Shown here piece after piece: positions 1 through 7,767 of a DNA stretch of 64,000 nt; within the stretch, counting starts at the first letter, position 1, and each line of letters begins with the position of its first letter. A program made the position numbers and the translations under genes. The stretch comes from Streptomyces sp. NBC_00344 (GTDB lineage: Bacteria; Actinomycetota; Actinomycetes; Streptomycetales; Streptomycetaceae), in the NCBI RefSeq assembly GCF_036088315.1, contig NZ_CP107996.1, positions 3,995,001 through 4,059,000 on the forward strand, written 5' to 3'. The notes under the pieces were generated by a model, which saw only the letters and a list, made by a program, of their open reading frames with translations, ran no database searches and was not told where the DNA came from.

Positions 1-213
1 AGCGTTGGATGTCAGCGGAACAGCTCGGGCATCGGGCAGGCCTCCAACGGCTCCTCCGGCCGGTCGGCCCAGCGGTCCTCGCTCGCGTGTCCCTGGGCAA
101 GTCCCCGGCCCCGGCGACCTCGCCCTCCACGGCCTGACCACTCCCCGCCCCACGGTCGGCGCGACCGCCTTCGCGCCAAGTCCCTACCCCTGCCTTGTCA
201 CAAGGAGGACGTC

Positions 214-363
214 ATGACCGCTCGGAAGACCATCCGCAAGCGCACGCCGAAGTGCCCTGCGTGCAAGGGCACCGGGGGAGTCGCCGTCAGTGAAGCGGTA
301 TTCCGGTACCGACTCACTCCGCCAAGCTCGCTGACTGGCTGCCGTACTGGCTGGACAACGTGA
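214..363 (+). pseudogene. Truncated AICE small zinc-ribbon-type ORF fused into integrase DNA
   Basis: ATG at 214 follows a clean ribosome binding site (AAGGAGG, 203-209). The 49-residue frame begins MTARKTIRKRTPKCPACKGT, then loses resemblance around residue 27. The CPxCxGTG half-site resembles the small cysteine-pair proteins found among conjugation genes of Streptomyces integrative elements, which normally have a second CxxC further on. Here the second half is missing and the frame runs into integrase DNA, stopping at 361-363. I infer a deletion that joined the 5' end of this gene to the middle of the integrase N-terminal region. Family assignment is from memory of similar proteins. Confidence 0.5.
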
Positions 364-1259
364 TCAAACCGCGCCGCAAGCTCAGCACGTACGACAAGTA
401 CGAGGCGCACGTACGCCTCTACCTCGTGCCGATGATCGGGACCAAGCGGCTCGAATCGCTGGGCGTCGCTGATGTACGGCGCTTCCTGGTGCCGCTGGAG
501 AAGAAGACCACCGCAGCTACGGCCAAAGGGTCGCATCGGGTACTCCGCACGTCTCTGACGGCTGCCTGCCGTGAGGAACTGATCAGCCGGAACGTGGCCA
601 GCCTCGTTGAGCCTCCGCGTGCCAAGTCCCGTGAGCTGAACCCCTGGACGCTTGAGGAGACGCTCGATTTCCTCGCCGCCGCCCGGACGGATCCGCTCTA
701 TGCGGCCTTCGTCCTCGCCATCACCATGGGCCTGCGCCGGGGTGAGATCGTCGGACTCCGATGGACTGACCTGGACCTTGAGCACCGCGTTCCCTACGTC
801 CGCCAGCAGACCCAACGGCGACGTGGCGTCCTCTACGACGACGATCCCCAGAGACGCCGTCGCCGGGCCGTCCCGCTGTCCGCCATGTGCGTTGCTCCGC
901 TGCGCTGGCCCCGGATGCGGCAGATGGAGGCGAAAAGGCGAGCGGGGAGAGGTGGCAGGAGAGTGGACACGTCTTCGCCACCCGCACCGGCCACGCCGTC
1001 GAGCCGCGCAACGTCTACCGCTCCTTCACCCGCATCGCGGAATCCGCCGGCCTCCGTGTCATCCGGCTGCACGACGCACGGCACGGCTGCGCGACCATTC
1101 TCACCGCGGCCGGGGTGGCGCCTCGCGTCGTGATGGAGATCCTGGGACACAGGCCAGATCAGCATCACCATGGACGTGTACACGCCCGTGGTGCAGGACA
1201 CCCAGCGCGAAGCCATCAGCCACATGGACCGGCTGCTCACGAGGCGTCCTCGGTCGTGA
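321..1259 (+). pseudogene. Tyrosine site-specific integrase, frameshifted remnant
   Basis: A phage/AICE-type tyrosine recombinase in three pieces. The first frame (to about 935) reads LADWLPYWLDNVIKPRRKL, a SAM-like DNA-binding domain, and the first catalytic arginine in MGLRRGEIVGLRW. After an apparent 1-base loss near 930-945 the protein continues in another frame with SGHVFATRTGHAVEPRNVY and the HDARHGCATILTAAGV box holding the catalytic His/Arg. After LGH (about 1150) an apparent extra G near 1153 restores the first frame, giving QISITMDVYTPVVQDTQREA with the catalytic Tyr and a stop at 1257-1259. The N-terminus is also missing. It cannot make a full protein unless the indels are sequencing errors. 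Confidence 0.8.
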
Positions 1260-1293
1260 GTGACCATGCCCGTTGATGTCAGCCGTAGATGGC

Positions 1294-1328
1294 AAAGACC
1301 CCCAGCCACGATCGGCTGGGGGTCTTTT
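1294..1328. terminator. Strong hairpin terminator between integrase remnant and tRNA-Arg
   Basis: Perfect 14-bp inverted repeat (arms 1294-1307 and 1314-1327, loop ACGATC), flanked by A's on the left and T's on the right. It can terminate in both directions and sits just past the 3' end of the tRNA-Arg transcript. Confidence 0.75.
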
Positions 1329-1334
1329 CGCTTG

Positions 1335-1407
1335 TGCCCCCGGCAGGATTCGAACCTGCGACACCCGCTTTAGGAGAGCGGTGCTCTATCCCCTGAGCTA
1401 CGAAGGC
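1335..1407 (-). tRNA. tRNA-Arg (anticodon CCT)
   Basis: 73-nt cloverleaf on the minus strand. The 7-bp acceptor pairs 1401-1407 with 1336-1342 (two G-U pairs) with an A discriminator at 1335. The T-arm contains GGTTCGAATCC. The anticodon stem CCGCT/AGCGG encloses the loop CTCCTAA, giving anticodon CCT. No CCA is encoded. Its 3' end faces the integrase remnant, so it was probably the attachment site of the decayed element. Confidence 0.93.
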
Positions 1408-1536
1408 GGGATCTGTTTGTCCGGCGCGCAACCTCAGGGGTTGCCGCCGGAAACAGTGTAGCGGGTGGGCTGGTGGCCAGGCCGGGAGTATGCGGTGGCG
1501 GGCGCGGGAGCGATTCCCGGCCGCCGACTTCGCGCT

Positions 1537-1569
1537 CAGGCCCGGGTGCCGGTCGGCTACCCGGGCCTG
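1537..1569 (-). terminator. Terminator downstream of the sigma factor gene
   Basis: Perfect 11-bp inverted repeat (arms 1537-1547 and 1559-1569, 11-nt loop) starting 24 bp past the stop codon of the sigma gene. There is no clear T-tract, which is usual in Streptomyces. Confidence 0.6.
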
Positions 1570-1592
1570 GTGGCCGGTGGCCCGGCCGGAGA

Positions 1593-2495
1593 TCAGTCCT
1601 CGACCAGCATCCCGGTGCGCAGCCGCTGCAGAATGCGGGCCAGCAGGCGCGAGACGTGCATCTGGGAGATGCCGAGCTGCTCGCCGATCTGGGACTGGGT
1701 CAGCTCCTCGCCGAAGCGCATCTCCACGATCCGGCGTTCACGGGCGTCGAGCTGCTCGATCAGTGGGGCCAGGGCGTGCAGGTCCTCGACGGTCTCCATC
1801 GCCGGGTCGGGCTCACCCAGCACGTCGGCGAAGGTGCGGCCGCTCTTCGGTGACTGGCTGTCGCCCGAGTCGCTCGGCATGTCCAGGGAGCCGGCCGTGT
1901 AGCCGTTGCTCGCGACGATGCCCTCGATGATCTCGTCCTCGGTCAGCTTCAGGTGCTCCGCGAGCTCGGAAACCGTCGGGTCGCGGTCCAGGACGACCGC
2001 CAGGTGCTCCTTGCCCTTGGCGATCTCCACCCGCAGTTCCTGAAGCCTGCGGGGAACGTGAACGGCCCAGCTGGTGTCACGGAAGAATCGCTTGATCTCA
2101 CCGACGATGTACGGAATGGCGAACGTGGTGAATTCGACTTCCCGGGAGAGATCGAAACGGTCGATGGCCTTGATGAGGCCGATGGTGCCGACCTGGATGA
2201 TGTCTTCCATCTCGCCGGTGCCACGGTGGCGGAAGCGGTTTGCCGCGAACCGGACCAGCGAAAGGTTCATCTCGATAAGGGTGTTTCGCGCGTACTGGTA
2301 TTCATGCGTGCCCTCTTCGAGGACCTGCAGCTGATCGAAGAAGGTCTTGGAGAGGGCCCGAGCGTCCTTGGGGGCGATCTTGCCGGCGTCCTCGATCCAG
2401 GGAAGTCCGTCCGTCTCCGGCAGCGTTGACGTCCCGGACGCCGTCGAAGCAGGTCCCGACTCGACCGTCGCAGTAGGCGCGGACATCGACATCAT
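1593..2495 (-). CDS. RNA polymerase sigma factor, SigB/SigF family
   Basis: Alternative group 3 sigma factor of 300 aa. Region 2 is visible (NLSLVRFAANRFRHRGTGEM, then IIQVGTIGLIKAIDRFD and FTTFAIPYIVGEIKRFFRD), followed by region 3 and a region 4.2 helix-turn-helix near the C-terminus (LTQSQIGEQLGISQMHVSRL). In Streptomyces this family (SigB, F, G, H, I and relatives) serves stress and developmental promoters and is normally held by RsbW-type anti-sigma kinases. ATG at 2495 is chosen because GGGAGG lies 9 nt upstream; a second ATG follows directly, and the frame stays open further upstream without a better site. An ATP-binding protein of the anti-sigma fold lies 0.5 kb away on the opposite strand. 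I cannot tell which paralogue it is. Confidence 0.9.
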   Translation of the reverse strand: MMSMSAPTATVESGPASTASGTSTLPETDGLPWIEDAGKIAPKDARALSKTFFDQLQVLEEGTHEYQYARNTLIEMNLSLVRFAANRFRHRGTGEMEDIIQVGTIGLIKAIDRFDLSREVEFTTFAIPYIVGEIKRFFRDTSWAVHVPRRLQELRVEIAKGKEHLAVVLDRDPTVSELAEHLKLTEDEIIEGIVASNGYTAGSLDMPSDSGDSQSPKSGRTFADVLGEPDPAMETVEDLHALAPLIEQLDARERRIVEMRFGEELTQSQIGEQLGISQMHVSRLLARILQRLRTGMLVED

Positions 2496-2648
2496 GGTGT
2501 TCAGCCTCCCCAAGTACGGACCCCGTTCAGATCGGCTCCTGCCCCGGCCTTCCGCCTTCAATCCTGACGGAATGAAAGTGGGGTATTATCCCACGTTCTG
2601 TCATGGTTCATCCCATGCGATCCGCGTAGTCGGCGCCTCGTGGTGCGG

Positions 2649-2819
2649 CTACCAGCGATACCAGCGGCCCTTGCGGCCCGGGCCTCCCGCCGGGTGAATC
2701 ACGAAGCCCAGCAGCCACGCGACGAGCACCAGGACGGCTATCCACCACAGGGCCTTCAGCGCGAAACCGGCGCCGAAAAGAATCAGAGCGAGGAGCAGAA
2801 CGAGAAGAACAGGACCCAT
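2649..2819 (-). CDS. Small hydrophobic membrane protein
   Basis: 56-aa protein with two closely spaced membrane segments: GPVLLVLLLALILFGAGFAL, then WWIAVLVLVAWLLGFVI. The tail is basic (GGPGRKGRWYRW). Short proteins of this form are widespread in Streptomyces and usually annotated only as hydrophobic protein. ATG at 2819 has GGAGGAAG 6 nt upstream and discards a 30-residue in-frame extension with no membrane character. It is co-directional with the sigma factor gene and upstream of it, so it could share stress regulation, but no function is known. Confidence 0.75.
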   Translation of the reverse strand: MGPVLLVLLLALILFGAGFALKALWWIAVLVLVAWLLGFVIHPAGGPGRKGRWYRW

Positions 2820-3013
2820 GGGAATCTTCCTCCGCTCGACCAGGTGTCCGGCAGGTGTCCGGCCGAAATTCCGGGTGCCCCGGCTTTTGCGGATCATGCG
2901 CCGGATCATCGTGCGGGTGAATGGTCGGTTCCGGGTGGTGGACCGGCCTTCACCGGGTAGGCGTCCGGGCGATAGGGAAAGTAAATTACTCCGGATCCAC
3001 GGGGGCGATTCAC

Positions 3014-3454
3014 ATGCGCGACGAGTTCGATCACCAGGAAATCTGGGAAGGCCGGGACGGCGGAGTTCTGGAAAGGACGCCTTCCGTCGACTGGACCTGT
3101 CGCCCGGTACTGGCGGCGGAAGCGAGGGACGCGGTGGCCGGGTTTGTCGCGGAGCTGTCCCCTGCCCCGCCCGCGCACACCGTCCAGAACCTGGTGCTGC
3201 TGGTCTCGGAGCTCGTCACCAATGCGCTGCGGCACGCGGGCGGGGTGACCCTGATGCGGCTCAGTGCGGGGCGGCGGACCCTCGAGGTGGCCGTCGCCGA
3301 TCTCAGCCCCGTCCAGCCGCAGGACCGTACCCCCGATCTGACCGGACGTACCGGCGGCTTCGGCTGGCCCATGGTGCAGCGGCTCGCCCGTACGGTCGCC
3401 GTGCGGGCCGGGGCGGACGGCGGCAAGGTCGTGCTGGCGACGCTCAGCCGGTGA
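3014..3454 (+). CDS. ATP-binding protein of the anti-sigma/RsbW (HATPase) fold
   Basis: 146-aa single-domain GHKL ATPase. The N-box helix is NLVLLVSELVTNALRHAGG (about residues 61-79). The G1 box is weak (VADLSP), and a GFGWPMVQRLA segment fits the G2 region. Streptomyces encode dozens of such proteins; characterised ones are anti-sigma factors or phosphorylate anti-anti-sigma proteins. ATG at 3014 is preceded by GGGGGCG. The gene faces away from the SigB-like sigma gene 0.5 kb to the left, so it is a reasonable but unproven partner. No anti-anti-sigma (STAS) gene is adjacent. Confidence 0.75.
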   Translation: MRDEFDHQEIWEGRDGGVLERTPSVDWTCRPVLAAEARDAVAGFVAELSPAPPAHTVQNLVLLVSELVTNALRHAGGVTLMRLSAGRRTLEVAVADLSPVQPQDRTPDLTGRTGGFGWPMVQRLARTVAVRAGADGGKVVLATLSR

Positions 3455-3532
3455 TCCGGACCGGCCGATGAGTCCGGAATCGGAATCTTGACCCGGGTGG
3501 AGCGGGAGGCATAGCGTCCAAAGGGACTGAGC

Positions 3533-3540
3533 AAGCGCTT
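3533..3540. promoter_or_regulatory. Candidate TetR-type operator before the acyl-CoA ligase
   Basis: The palindrome AAGCGCTT lies 14 bp before the GTG start of the ligase, in the context GAGCAAGCGCTTAG. Operators with this core are common before fatty-acid and acyl-CoA genes under TetR control in actinobacteria. Only an 8-bp core is seen, so this is tentative. Confidence 0.3.
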
Positions 3541-3554
3541 AGAAAGGGTCTCCA

Positions 3555-5417
3555 GTGCCGCAGACCGATCCCTCCAGCACCGGGGGCCCCTCCGGTATCG
3601 CTGATCCCTCCGGTATCCGCGAACCCTCCAGTACCGGCGATCCTGCCGGCACCAGTGGTGACTTCCGCACCAGTGGTGACTCCGGCACCAGCCATCTCTC
3701 CGGCAGCGCCGGCCTCGCCGGCAGGACCGAGCCCTCTGGCGTCGAGGCCGTTCTCTGTGCCCCCGGTGCGCCTTTCGCCGTGGTGGAGGCCGAGGACGGC
3801 TCCCCGGTGTTCGAGAGCGGGCCGCGCACCCTGAGAGAGTTCGTCGAGGCGGTCTGGGCCTTCGGGGACCAGCCGTTCCTCGTCGCCGAGAGCGCCACGT
3901 ACACCTACGGCGAGTTCTTCGCGGAAGCCTCCGCGCTCGCCTGCCGGTTCACCGAGGTCCACGGACTGAGGCCGGGGGACCGGGCAGTCATCGCGATGCG
4001 CAACCACCCGGAGTGGCAGATCGCCTTCTGGGCGGCGCAGCTGGCCGGGCTGGTCGCCGTACCGCTGAACGCCTGGTGGACGGAGGACGAGTTCACCTAC
4101 GCGCTCGACGACTGTGCACCGCGGGTGCTGCTGGTCGACGGTGAGCGGCTGGGGCGGGTGGAGCCCTGGGTGCGGCAGCAGGACGGGCACCGGGACGGGC
4201 GGCCCTGGATCGTCACCTTCCACCATGAGGGGGACGCGGGTGAGCGGGTCGAACGGTGGGAGCAGCGGCCGGCCGCCGATCCGCTGGCCGCTCCGCCCGA
4301 TGTCGAGGTCAGGCCGGAGGACGACGCCACGATCATCTACACATCGGGCACCACGGGGCGCCCCAAGGGCGCGGTTGCCACCCATCTGGCGCAGGTGGGC
4401 GCGATGCTGAATCCGCGGTACTTCGCGGCGGCCTCCGCACTCGAGCGCGGGGTGATTCCCGGCCAGGGGCCCGCCCCGGTCGCGCTGATGACGTTCCCGT
4501 TCTTCCATGTGGCCGCCTTCACCAGCGTGTACTCGGCGATGGCGGCCGGTGGCACGCTGGTGCTGCTGCACAAGTGGGACGCGGACAAGGCACTGGACGC
4601 CATCCGCGCCCACGGCGTCTCCTACTACGCGGGCGTTCCGTCCACCGCGCTGCAACTGCTCGCGGCGGCCGAACAGCGAGGGGACGGTCTGGAGAGCCTG
4701 GCGATGCTCAACACCGGCGGGGCCGCCGCCCCTCCCGATCTCGTCGCCCGGCTCACCGCCCGGTACGGCGACCGCATCGAGCCCCGCAACGGATACGGCC
4801 TGACCGAGACCAGCGGAGGTGTGCTGGCCATTTTCGGTGCGGAGTACCGGGCGCACCCGGAGAGCGTCGGCCGGCCCACGCCCGCCACCGAGGTGCGGAT
4901 CGCGGGGGCCGCCGGTGAGCCGCTGCCCGAAGGGGAGATCGGCGAACTGTGGCTGCGCGGGCAGGCGCTGGTCCGCGGCTACTGGAATGATCCCAAGGCC
5001 ACCGCGGCCGCTTTCCAGCAGGGCTGGTTCAGGACCGGGGATCTGGCGACCGTCCGTGGGGGCCGGATCAGCGTCGTCGACCGGATCAAGGACATGGTGA
5101 TCCGCGGCGGCGAGAACGTGTACTGCGTCGAGGTCGAGGCCGTGCTGCACGACCACCCGGATGTACTCGACGCGGCGGTCCTCGGAGTGGCGCATCCGGT
5201 GCTCGGCGAGGAGGTGGCCGCTGTCGTGCAGCTCAGGGACGGCGCCGCGGTCACTCCCGAGGAGCTGCGGGCACATGTGGCGGCGACGCTGGCCGCCTTC
5301 AAGGTGCCGGCCCATGTGGTGGTGAGGGACGAGCCGCTGCCCCGCAACGCGACCGGCAAGGTGCTGAAGCGGCAGCTGCGCGGTCCGGTTCAGGACCGGG
5401 TGACCCGCACCCGGTAG
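3555..5417 (+). CDS. AMP-dependent acyl-CoA synthetase/ligase (class I adenylate-forming)
   Basis: Activates a carboxylic acid, probably a fatty acid, to the acyl-adenylate and then the CoA thioester. Visible motifs are the P-loop TIIYTSGTTGRPKGAV, YGLTETSGG, the hinge region GWFRTGDLA then VDRIKDMVIRGGENVY, and the C-terminal lysine in PLPRNATGKVLKRQL. At 620 aa it is longer than usual because about 60 N-terminal residues are low-complexity Ser/Gly/Thr-rich repeats before recognisable sequence begins near LREFVEAVW. GTG at 3555 has AGAAAGGG upstream; a later start would remove the repeats but has no good ribosome site. The 3' end overlaps the convergent protease gene by 28 bp. Substrate unknown. 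Confidence 0.9.
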   Translation: MPQTDPSSTGGPSGIADPSGIREPSSTGDPAGTSGDFRTSGDSGTSHLSGSAGLAGRTEPSGVEAVLCAPGAPFAVVEAEDGSPVFESGPRTLREFVEAVWAFGDQPFLVAESATYTYGEFFAEASALACRFTEVHGLRPGDRAVIAMRNHPEWQIAFWAAQLAGLVAVPLNAWWTEDEFTYALDDCAPRVLLVDGERLGRVEPWVRQQDGHRDGRPWIVTFHHEGDAGERVERWEQRPAADPLAAPPDVEVRPEDDATIIYTSGTTGRPKGAVATHLAQVGAMLNPRYFAAASALERGVIPGQGPAPVALMTFPFFHVAAFTSVYSAMAAGGTLVLLHKWDADKALDAIRAHGVSYYAGVPSTALQLLAAAEQRGDGLESLAMLNTGGAAAPPDLVARLTARYGDRIEPRNGYGLTETSGGVLAIFGAEYRAHPESVGRPTPATEVRIAGAAGEPLPEGEIGELWLRGQALVRGYWNDPKATAAAFQQGWFRTGDLATVRGGRISVVDRIKDMVIRGGENVYCVEVEAVLHDHPDVLDAAVLGVAHPVLGEEVAAVVQLRDGAAVTPEELRAHVAATLAAFKVPAHVVVRDEPLPRNATGKVLKRQLRGPVQDRVTRTR

Positions 5418-6766
5418 TTGCCCGAACTGTCCTTCGCGGCCACGGCGATACGCAGTCCGTGGGCCTGGTCGGTGAACGACTGGCCCACGGTGTACGTCGC
5501 GTCGGACAGTTCGGCCTGCACATTCGGGCTCAGGGTGCAGCCGCCGCTGTCCGGGGTGCTGTCCTTGACCGACACCGGCCCCTGCCCGGTGTCGACGTCG
5601 CCGTCCACGCGGTAGATCAGTACGCCCGGCCGGCAGACCGCTTCGTCGTTGCCCGCGTGGGTACGGACCTCGGCGATGTAGCCCGAGGAATCGGAAAGCG
5701 GGACCACCACCAGCTTGACCCCGCCCGGCTCGGCCAGCGGGGACAGCACGGCGTCATGGACGCCGGGCGCCGACGCACAGCTGATCTGGCGGTCGTCGAG
5801 CCATCCGAGCTTCCATTTGTGCCAGCCCAGCATGTCGTTGTTGGCGCCCCAGTCCTCGGACATGATGTCCCAGTGCCCGACCGCGCCGCCGCCTCCCGAG
5901 GTGTAGAGGTCGGGCAGGCCGAAGGTGTGCCCGTTCTCGTGCGGCAGTACCCGGTACCCGGTGTGTGCGTACGAGCCCGATCCGTCGTCCTGGCGGCTGT
6001 AGATGAAGGACATGTTGGCGAGCGGTACGCCGTCGGCTACCGGGGCCTCGTCGTTTCCCGAGAACGTCACGGAGAGCACGGTGTCCAGCGCGGAGGGGCC
6101 GGCGTTGGAGGTGGCGAGCACGTTGATCAGGTCGTATTTGCGGAAGTCGACCCGGCTGTCGGCGGCCGCCGCGATGTCGTCGGCGAGGCGGTGATAGCCG
6201 GGGTTGTAGGGCGAGCCCCTCTCTATGCCGTATCCGGCGAACGGGATCGGCATCCGCAGCCAGTGCTTGACCGGCGCGTCGGGGCGGTAGTCGAGCCGGC
6301 CGTAGGAGCTCCTGCGGTACCAGTCGGAGGTCTGCGGGAAGAACTCGTCGAACCGGCTCATCGCGGAGCCCTTGCCCGGCGCGTCCGGGAAGTCGATCAT
6401 GAGGGTCAGGGCCCGCACCCGGCCGGACGGGCGAGCGTAGCCGGGTGCGGTGGGCAGCCCTTCGGACATCTGGACACCCATCGAGCCGCCGATGCGGCAG
6501 GGGCCGAGCGCCAGTTCGGAGCCTGTCCGGTCCGTGTGGTGGAGACCGGCCTCCGCGGAGGGTCCGCCGGGAGGGCGCCTGAGGCTGAGCGAGGTGCCCG
6601 CGGAGGTGAGAGCGGCCAGCGCGAGGGCGCAGAGGGCGGCGACCGCCAGCGGCCGTCCGGAACCACGTATCCGAGGGCGCCCGGTCCTGGCGCCTTCCGT
6701 TCGGGCGGTGTTCCGCCGCATGCCGTTTGTCCGTGAGCCCCGTGTCCGGCGGCGGGTCAGGTGCAT
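5390..6766 (-). CDS. Secreted M6-family (immune inhibitor A-like) metalloprotease
   Basis: 458-aa protein with a basic N-terminus and a hydrophobic stretch near residues 40-55 (LAVAALCALALAALTSAG), consistent with an export signal, possibly Tat-like given the arginines. The zinc motif is HENGH (VLPHENGHTFGLPDLY), followed by a downstream GHWDIMSEDWG segment typical of M6 peptidases. The C-terminal part (from about residue 320) is a beta-rich domain. The protein probably acts outside the cell. The start is uncertain: ATG at 6766 has GAAGGCGAAGG before it, and ATG at 6721 is an alternative. It converges on the acyl-CoA ligase with a 28-bp overlap. Confidence 0.85.
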   Translation of the reverse strand: MHLTRRRTRGSRTNGMRRNTARTEGARTGRPRIRGSGRPLAVAALCALALAALTSAGTSLSLRRPPGGPSAEAGLHHTDRTGSELALGPCRIGGSMGVQMSEGLPTAPGYARPSGRVRALTLMIDFPDAPGKGSAMSRFDEFFPQTSDWYRRSSYGRLDYRPDAPVKHWLRMPIPFAGYGIERGSPYNPGYHRLADDIAAAADSRVDFRKYDLINVLATSNAGPSALDTVLSVTFSGNDEAPVADGVPLANMSFIYSRQDDGSGSYAHTGYRVLPHENGHTFGLPDLYTSGGGGAVGHWDIMSEDWGANNDMLGWHKWKLGWLDDRQISCASAPGVHDAVLSPLAEPGGVKLVVVPLSDSSGYIAEVRTHAGNDEAVCRPGVLIYRVDGDVDTGQGPVSVKDSTPDSGGCTLSPNVQAELSDATYTVGQSFTDQAHGLRIAVAAKDSSGNYRVRVTRS

Positions 6767-6888
6767 GCCTTCGCCTTCGGGCCGCGGCAGCCGGCGTTTC
6801 CTTGCTGCGCTCGTTCGATCACCCTGTGTCGGCGGCGGCCCGGGCGCGCGGTGGGTGGGCCGATCGTGGGGTTTTCGGGCACATTTGC

Positions 6889-6904
6889 TGTGATGCAGGT
6901 CACA
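6889..6904. promoter_or_regulatory. Candidate Crp (cAMP receptor protein) binding site
   Basis: TGTGATGCAGGTCACA is a perfect TGTGA-N6-TCACA palindrome, matching the Crp-family consensus including the Streptomyces form. It lies between the divergent M6 protease (start 6766) and tetR (start 7051), about 125 and 150 bp from their starts, so either could be the target. Confidence 0.55.
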
Positions 6905-6956
6905 TCGACTGGGGGAAATAACGGGGGACGCTTTCCCCGTTTGAACCGTTGTTACA

Positions 6957-6985
6957 GCGAACCGGGGAGATGCTCCCCGGTTCGC
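6957..6985. promoter_or_regulatory. Perfect 13-bp hairpin in the tetR leader
   Basis: Arms 6957-6969 and 6973-6985 are perfectly complementary around a 3-nt ATG gap. It lies 65 bp before the tetR start and after the Crp-like site. It may be a leader attenuator, the terminator of a short upstream transcript, or a TetR operator. No T-tract follows. Confidence 0.45.
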
Positions 6986-7050
6986 GAGACCGAATGCCGC
7001 AGGCCGCCGAAGGCCGCGGACCCGACTACCGAGGGAAGGAAGCGGACGCC

Positions 7051-7701
7051 GTGGACACCGCCACCGCCGCCCGGCCGCGCCCCAGGGCCGATGCCCTGCG
7101 CAACCGGGAGCGGATCGTATCGGCCGCGCGTGAGATCTTCGTGGAGCACGGACCTGATGTGCCGCTCGACGAGATCGCCCGCCGGGCCGGCGTCGGCAAT
7201 GCCACGCTCTACCGTCACTTCCCCGACCGCATCGACCTCTTCCGGCAGGTCGCCCTTTCCGTCATGGCCCGCGTAGCGGACCAGGTGGACGCGGCGATCG
7301 CCGAGGAGCCCGACGGTTTCGCCGCGCTCCGCCGGTTCGTGCACGCCGCGGCTGACGAGAAGATCGGTGCCCTGTGCCCGATGCTCGCCGACGGCTTCGA
7401 CCGCAACGACCCGCAGATCATGGCAGAGCGTGACCGGCTCGAGGAGGCCGTGGAGGGCCTCATGAACCGGGCGCGCAACGAAGGGCAGCTGCGCTCCGAC
7501 GTCGCGGTCGGAGACCTGTTCGTAGCCCTGTCCCAGCTCACCCGGCCCTTGCCCGGCAGCTCCTGCCTGGGCCTCGACCGCTTTGTCCACCGTCATCTTC
7601 AGCTGTTCCTCGACGGGCTTCAGACCCCGGCGCGGAGCGTGCTTCCGGGGTCACCGGCGACCTTCGAAGATCTGCGACGTCCCGCATGTGATCAGTCGTA
7701 A
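7051..7701 (+). CDS. TetR-family transcriptional regulator
   Basis: 216 aa. The N-terminal helix-turn-helix is clear: RIVSAAREIFVEHGPDVPLD, then IARRAGVGNATLYRHFPDR. The C-terminal ligand domain is of the SBP-type often paired with drug pumps. GTG at 7051 has GGGAAGGAAG upstream; the frame is open for 34 more codons with no better site. The stop codon is 66 bp before a DHA2 efflux pump in the same direction, so it probably controls that pump and itself. Confidence 0.9.
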   Translation: MDTATAARPRPRADALRNRERIVSAAREIFVEHGPDVPLDEIARRAGVGNATLYRHFPDRIDLFRQVALSVMARVADQVDAAIAEEPDGFAALRRFVHAAADEKIGALCPMLADGFDRNDPQIMAERDRLEEAVEGLMNRARNEGQLRSDVAVGDLFVALSQLTRPLPGSSCLGLDRFVHRHLQLFLDGLQTPARSVLPGSPATFEDLRRPACDQS

Positions 7702-7767
7702 CGGCTGACCCACACCCTCATTCTTCCGACCGTTCTGTTCCTCCTGCACACCTAGGTGGCTCCCGCC

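Larger units (their letters stand above)
1..1259. mobile_element. Decayed integrative element end next to tRNA-Arg
   Basis: Remnant of a Streptomyces integrative element. It holds a truncated small zinc-ribbon-type ORF (from 214) running into a tyrosine integrase pseudogene that ends about 75 bp from the 3' end of a tRNA-Arg gene. Integrase reading toward the tRNA 3' end is the usual arrangement for tRNA-integrated elements. Bases 1-213 contain no gene I can support; the open frame there has no recognisable product. The other end of the element, if it survives, is left of the window. Confidence 0.6.

Noticed and set aside
5..217. Small protein-coding gene at the left edge
   Set aside because: Pro/Arg-rich translation, no ribosome site, no family resemblance; likely non-coding element remnant.
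2576..2600. SigB-type autoregulatory promoter near GGGTATTATCCC
   Set aside because: GGGTAT is on the wrong strand for the sigma gene and no matching -35 box was found at the right distance.
3444..5315. Long minus-strand open frame (623 codons) opposite the acyl-CoA ligase
   Set aside because: Antisense shadow produced by GC-rich third positions. It has no recognisable domain and is rich in Arg, Gly, His and Pro, while the plus strand encodes a textbook enzyme.
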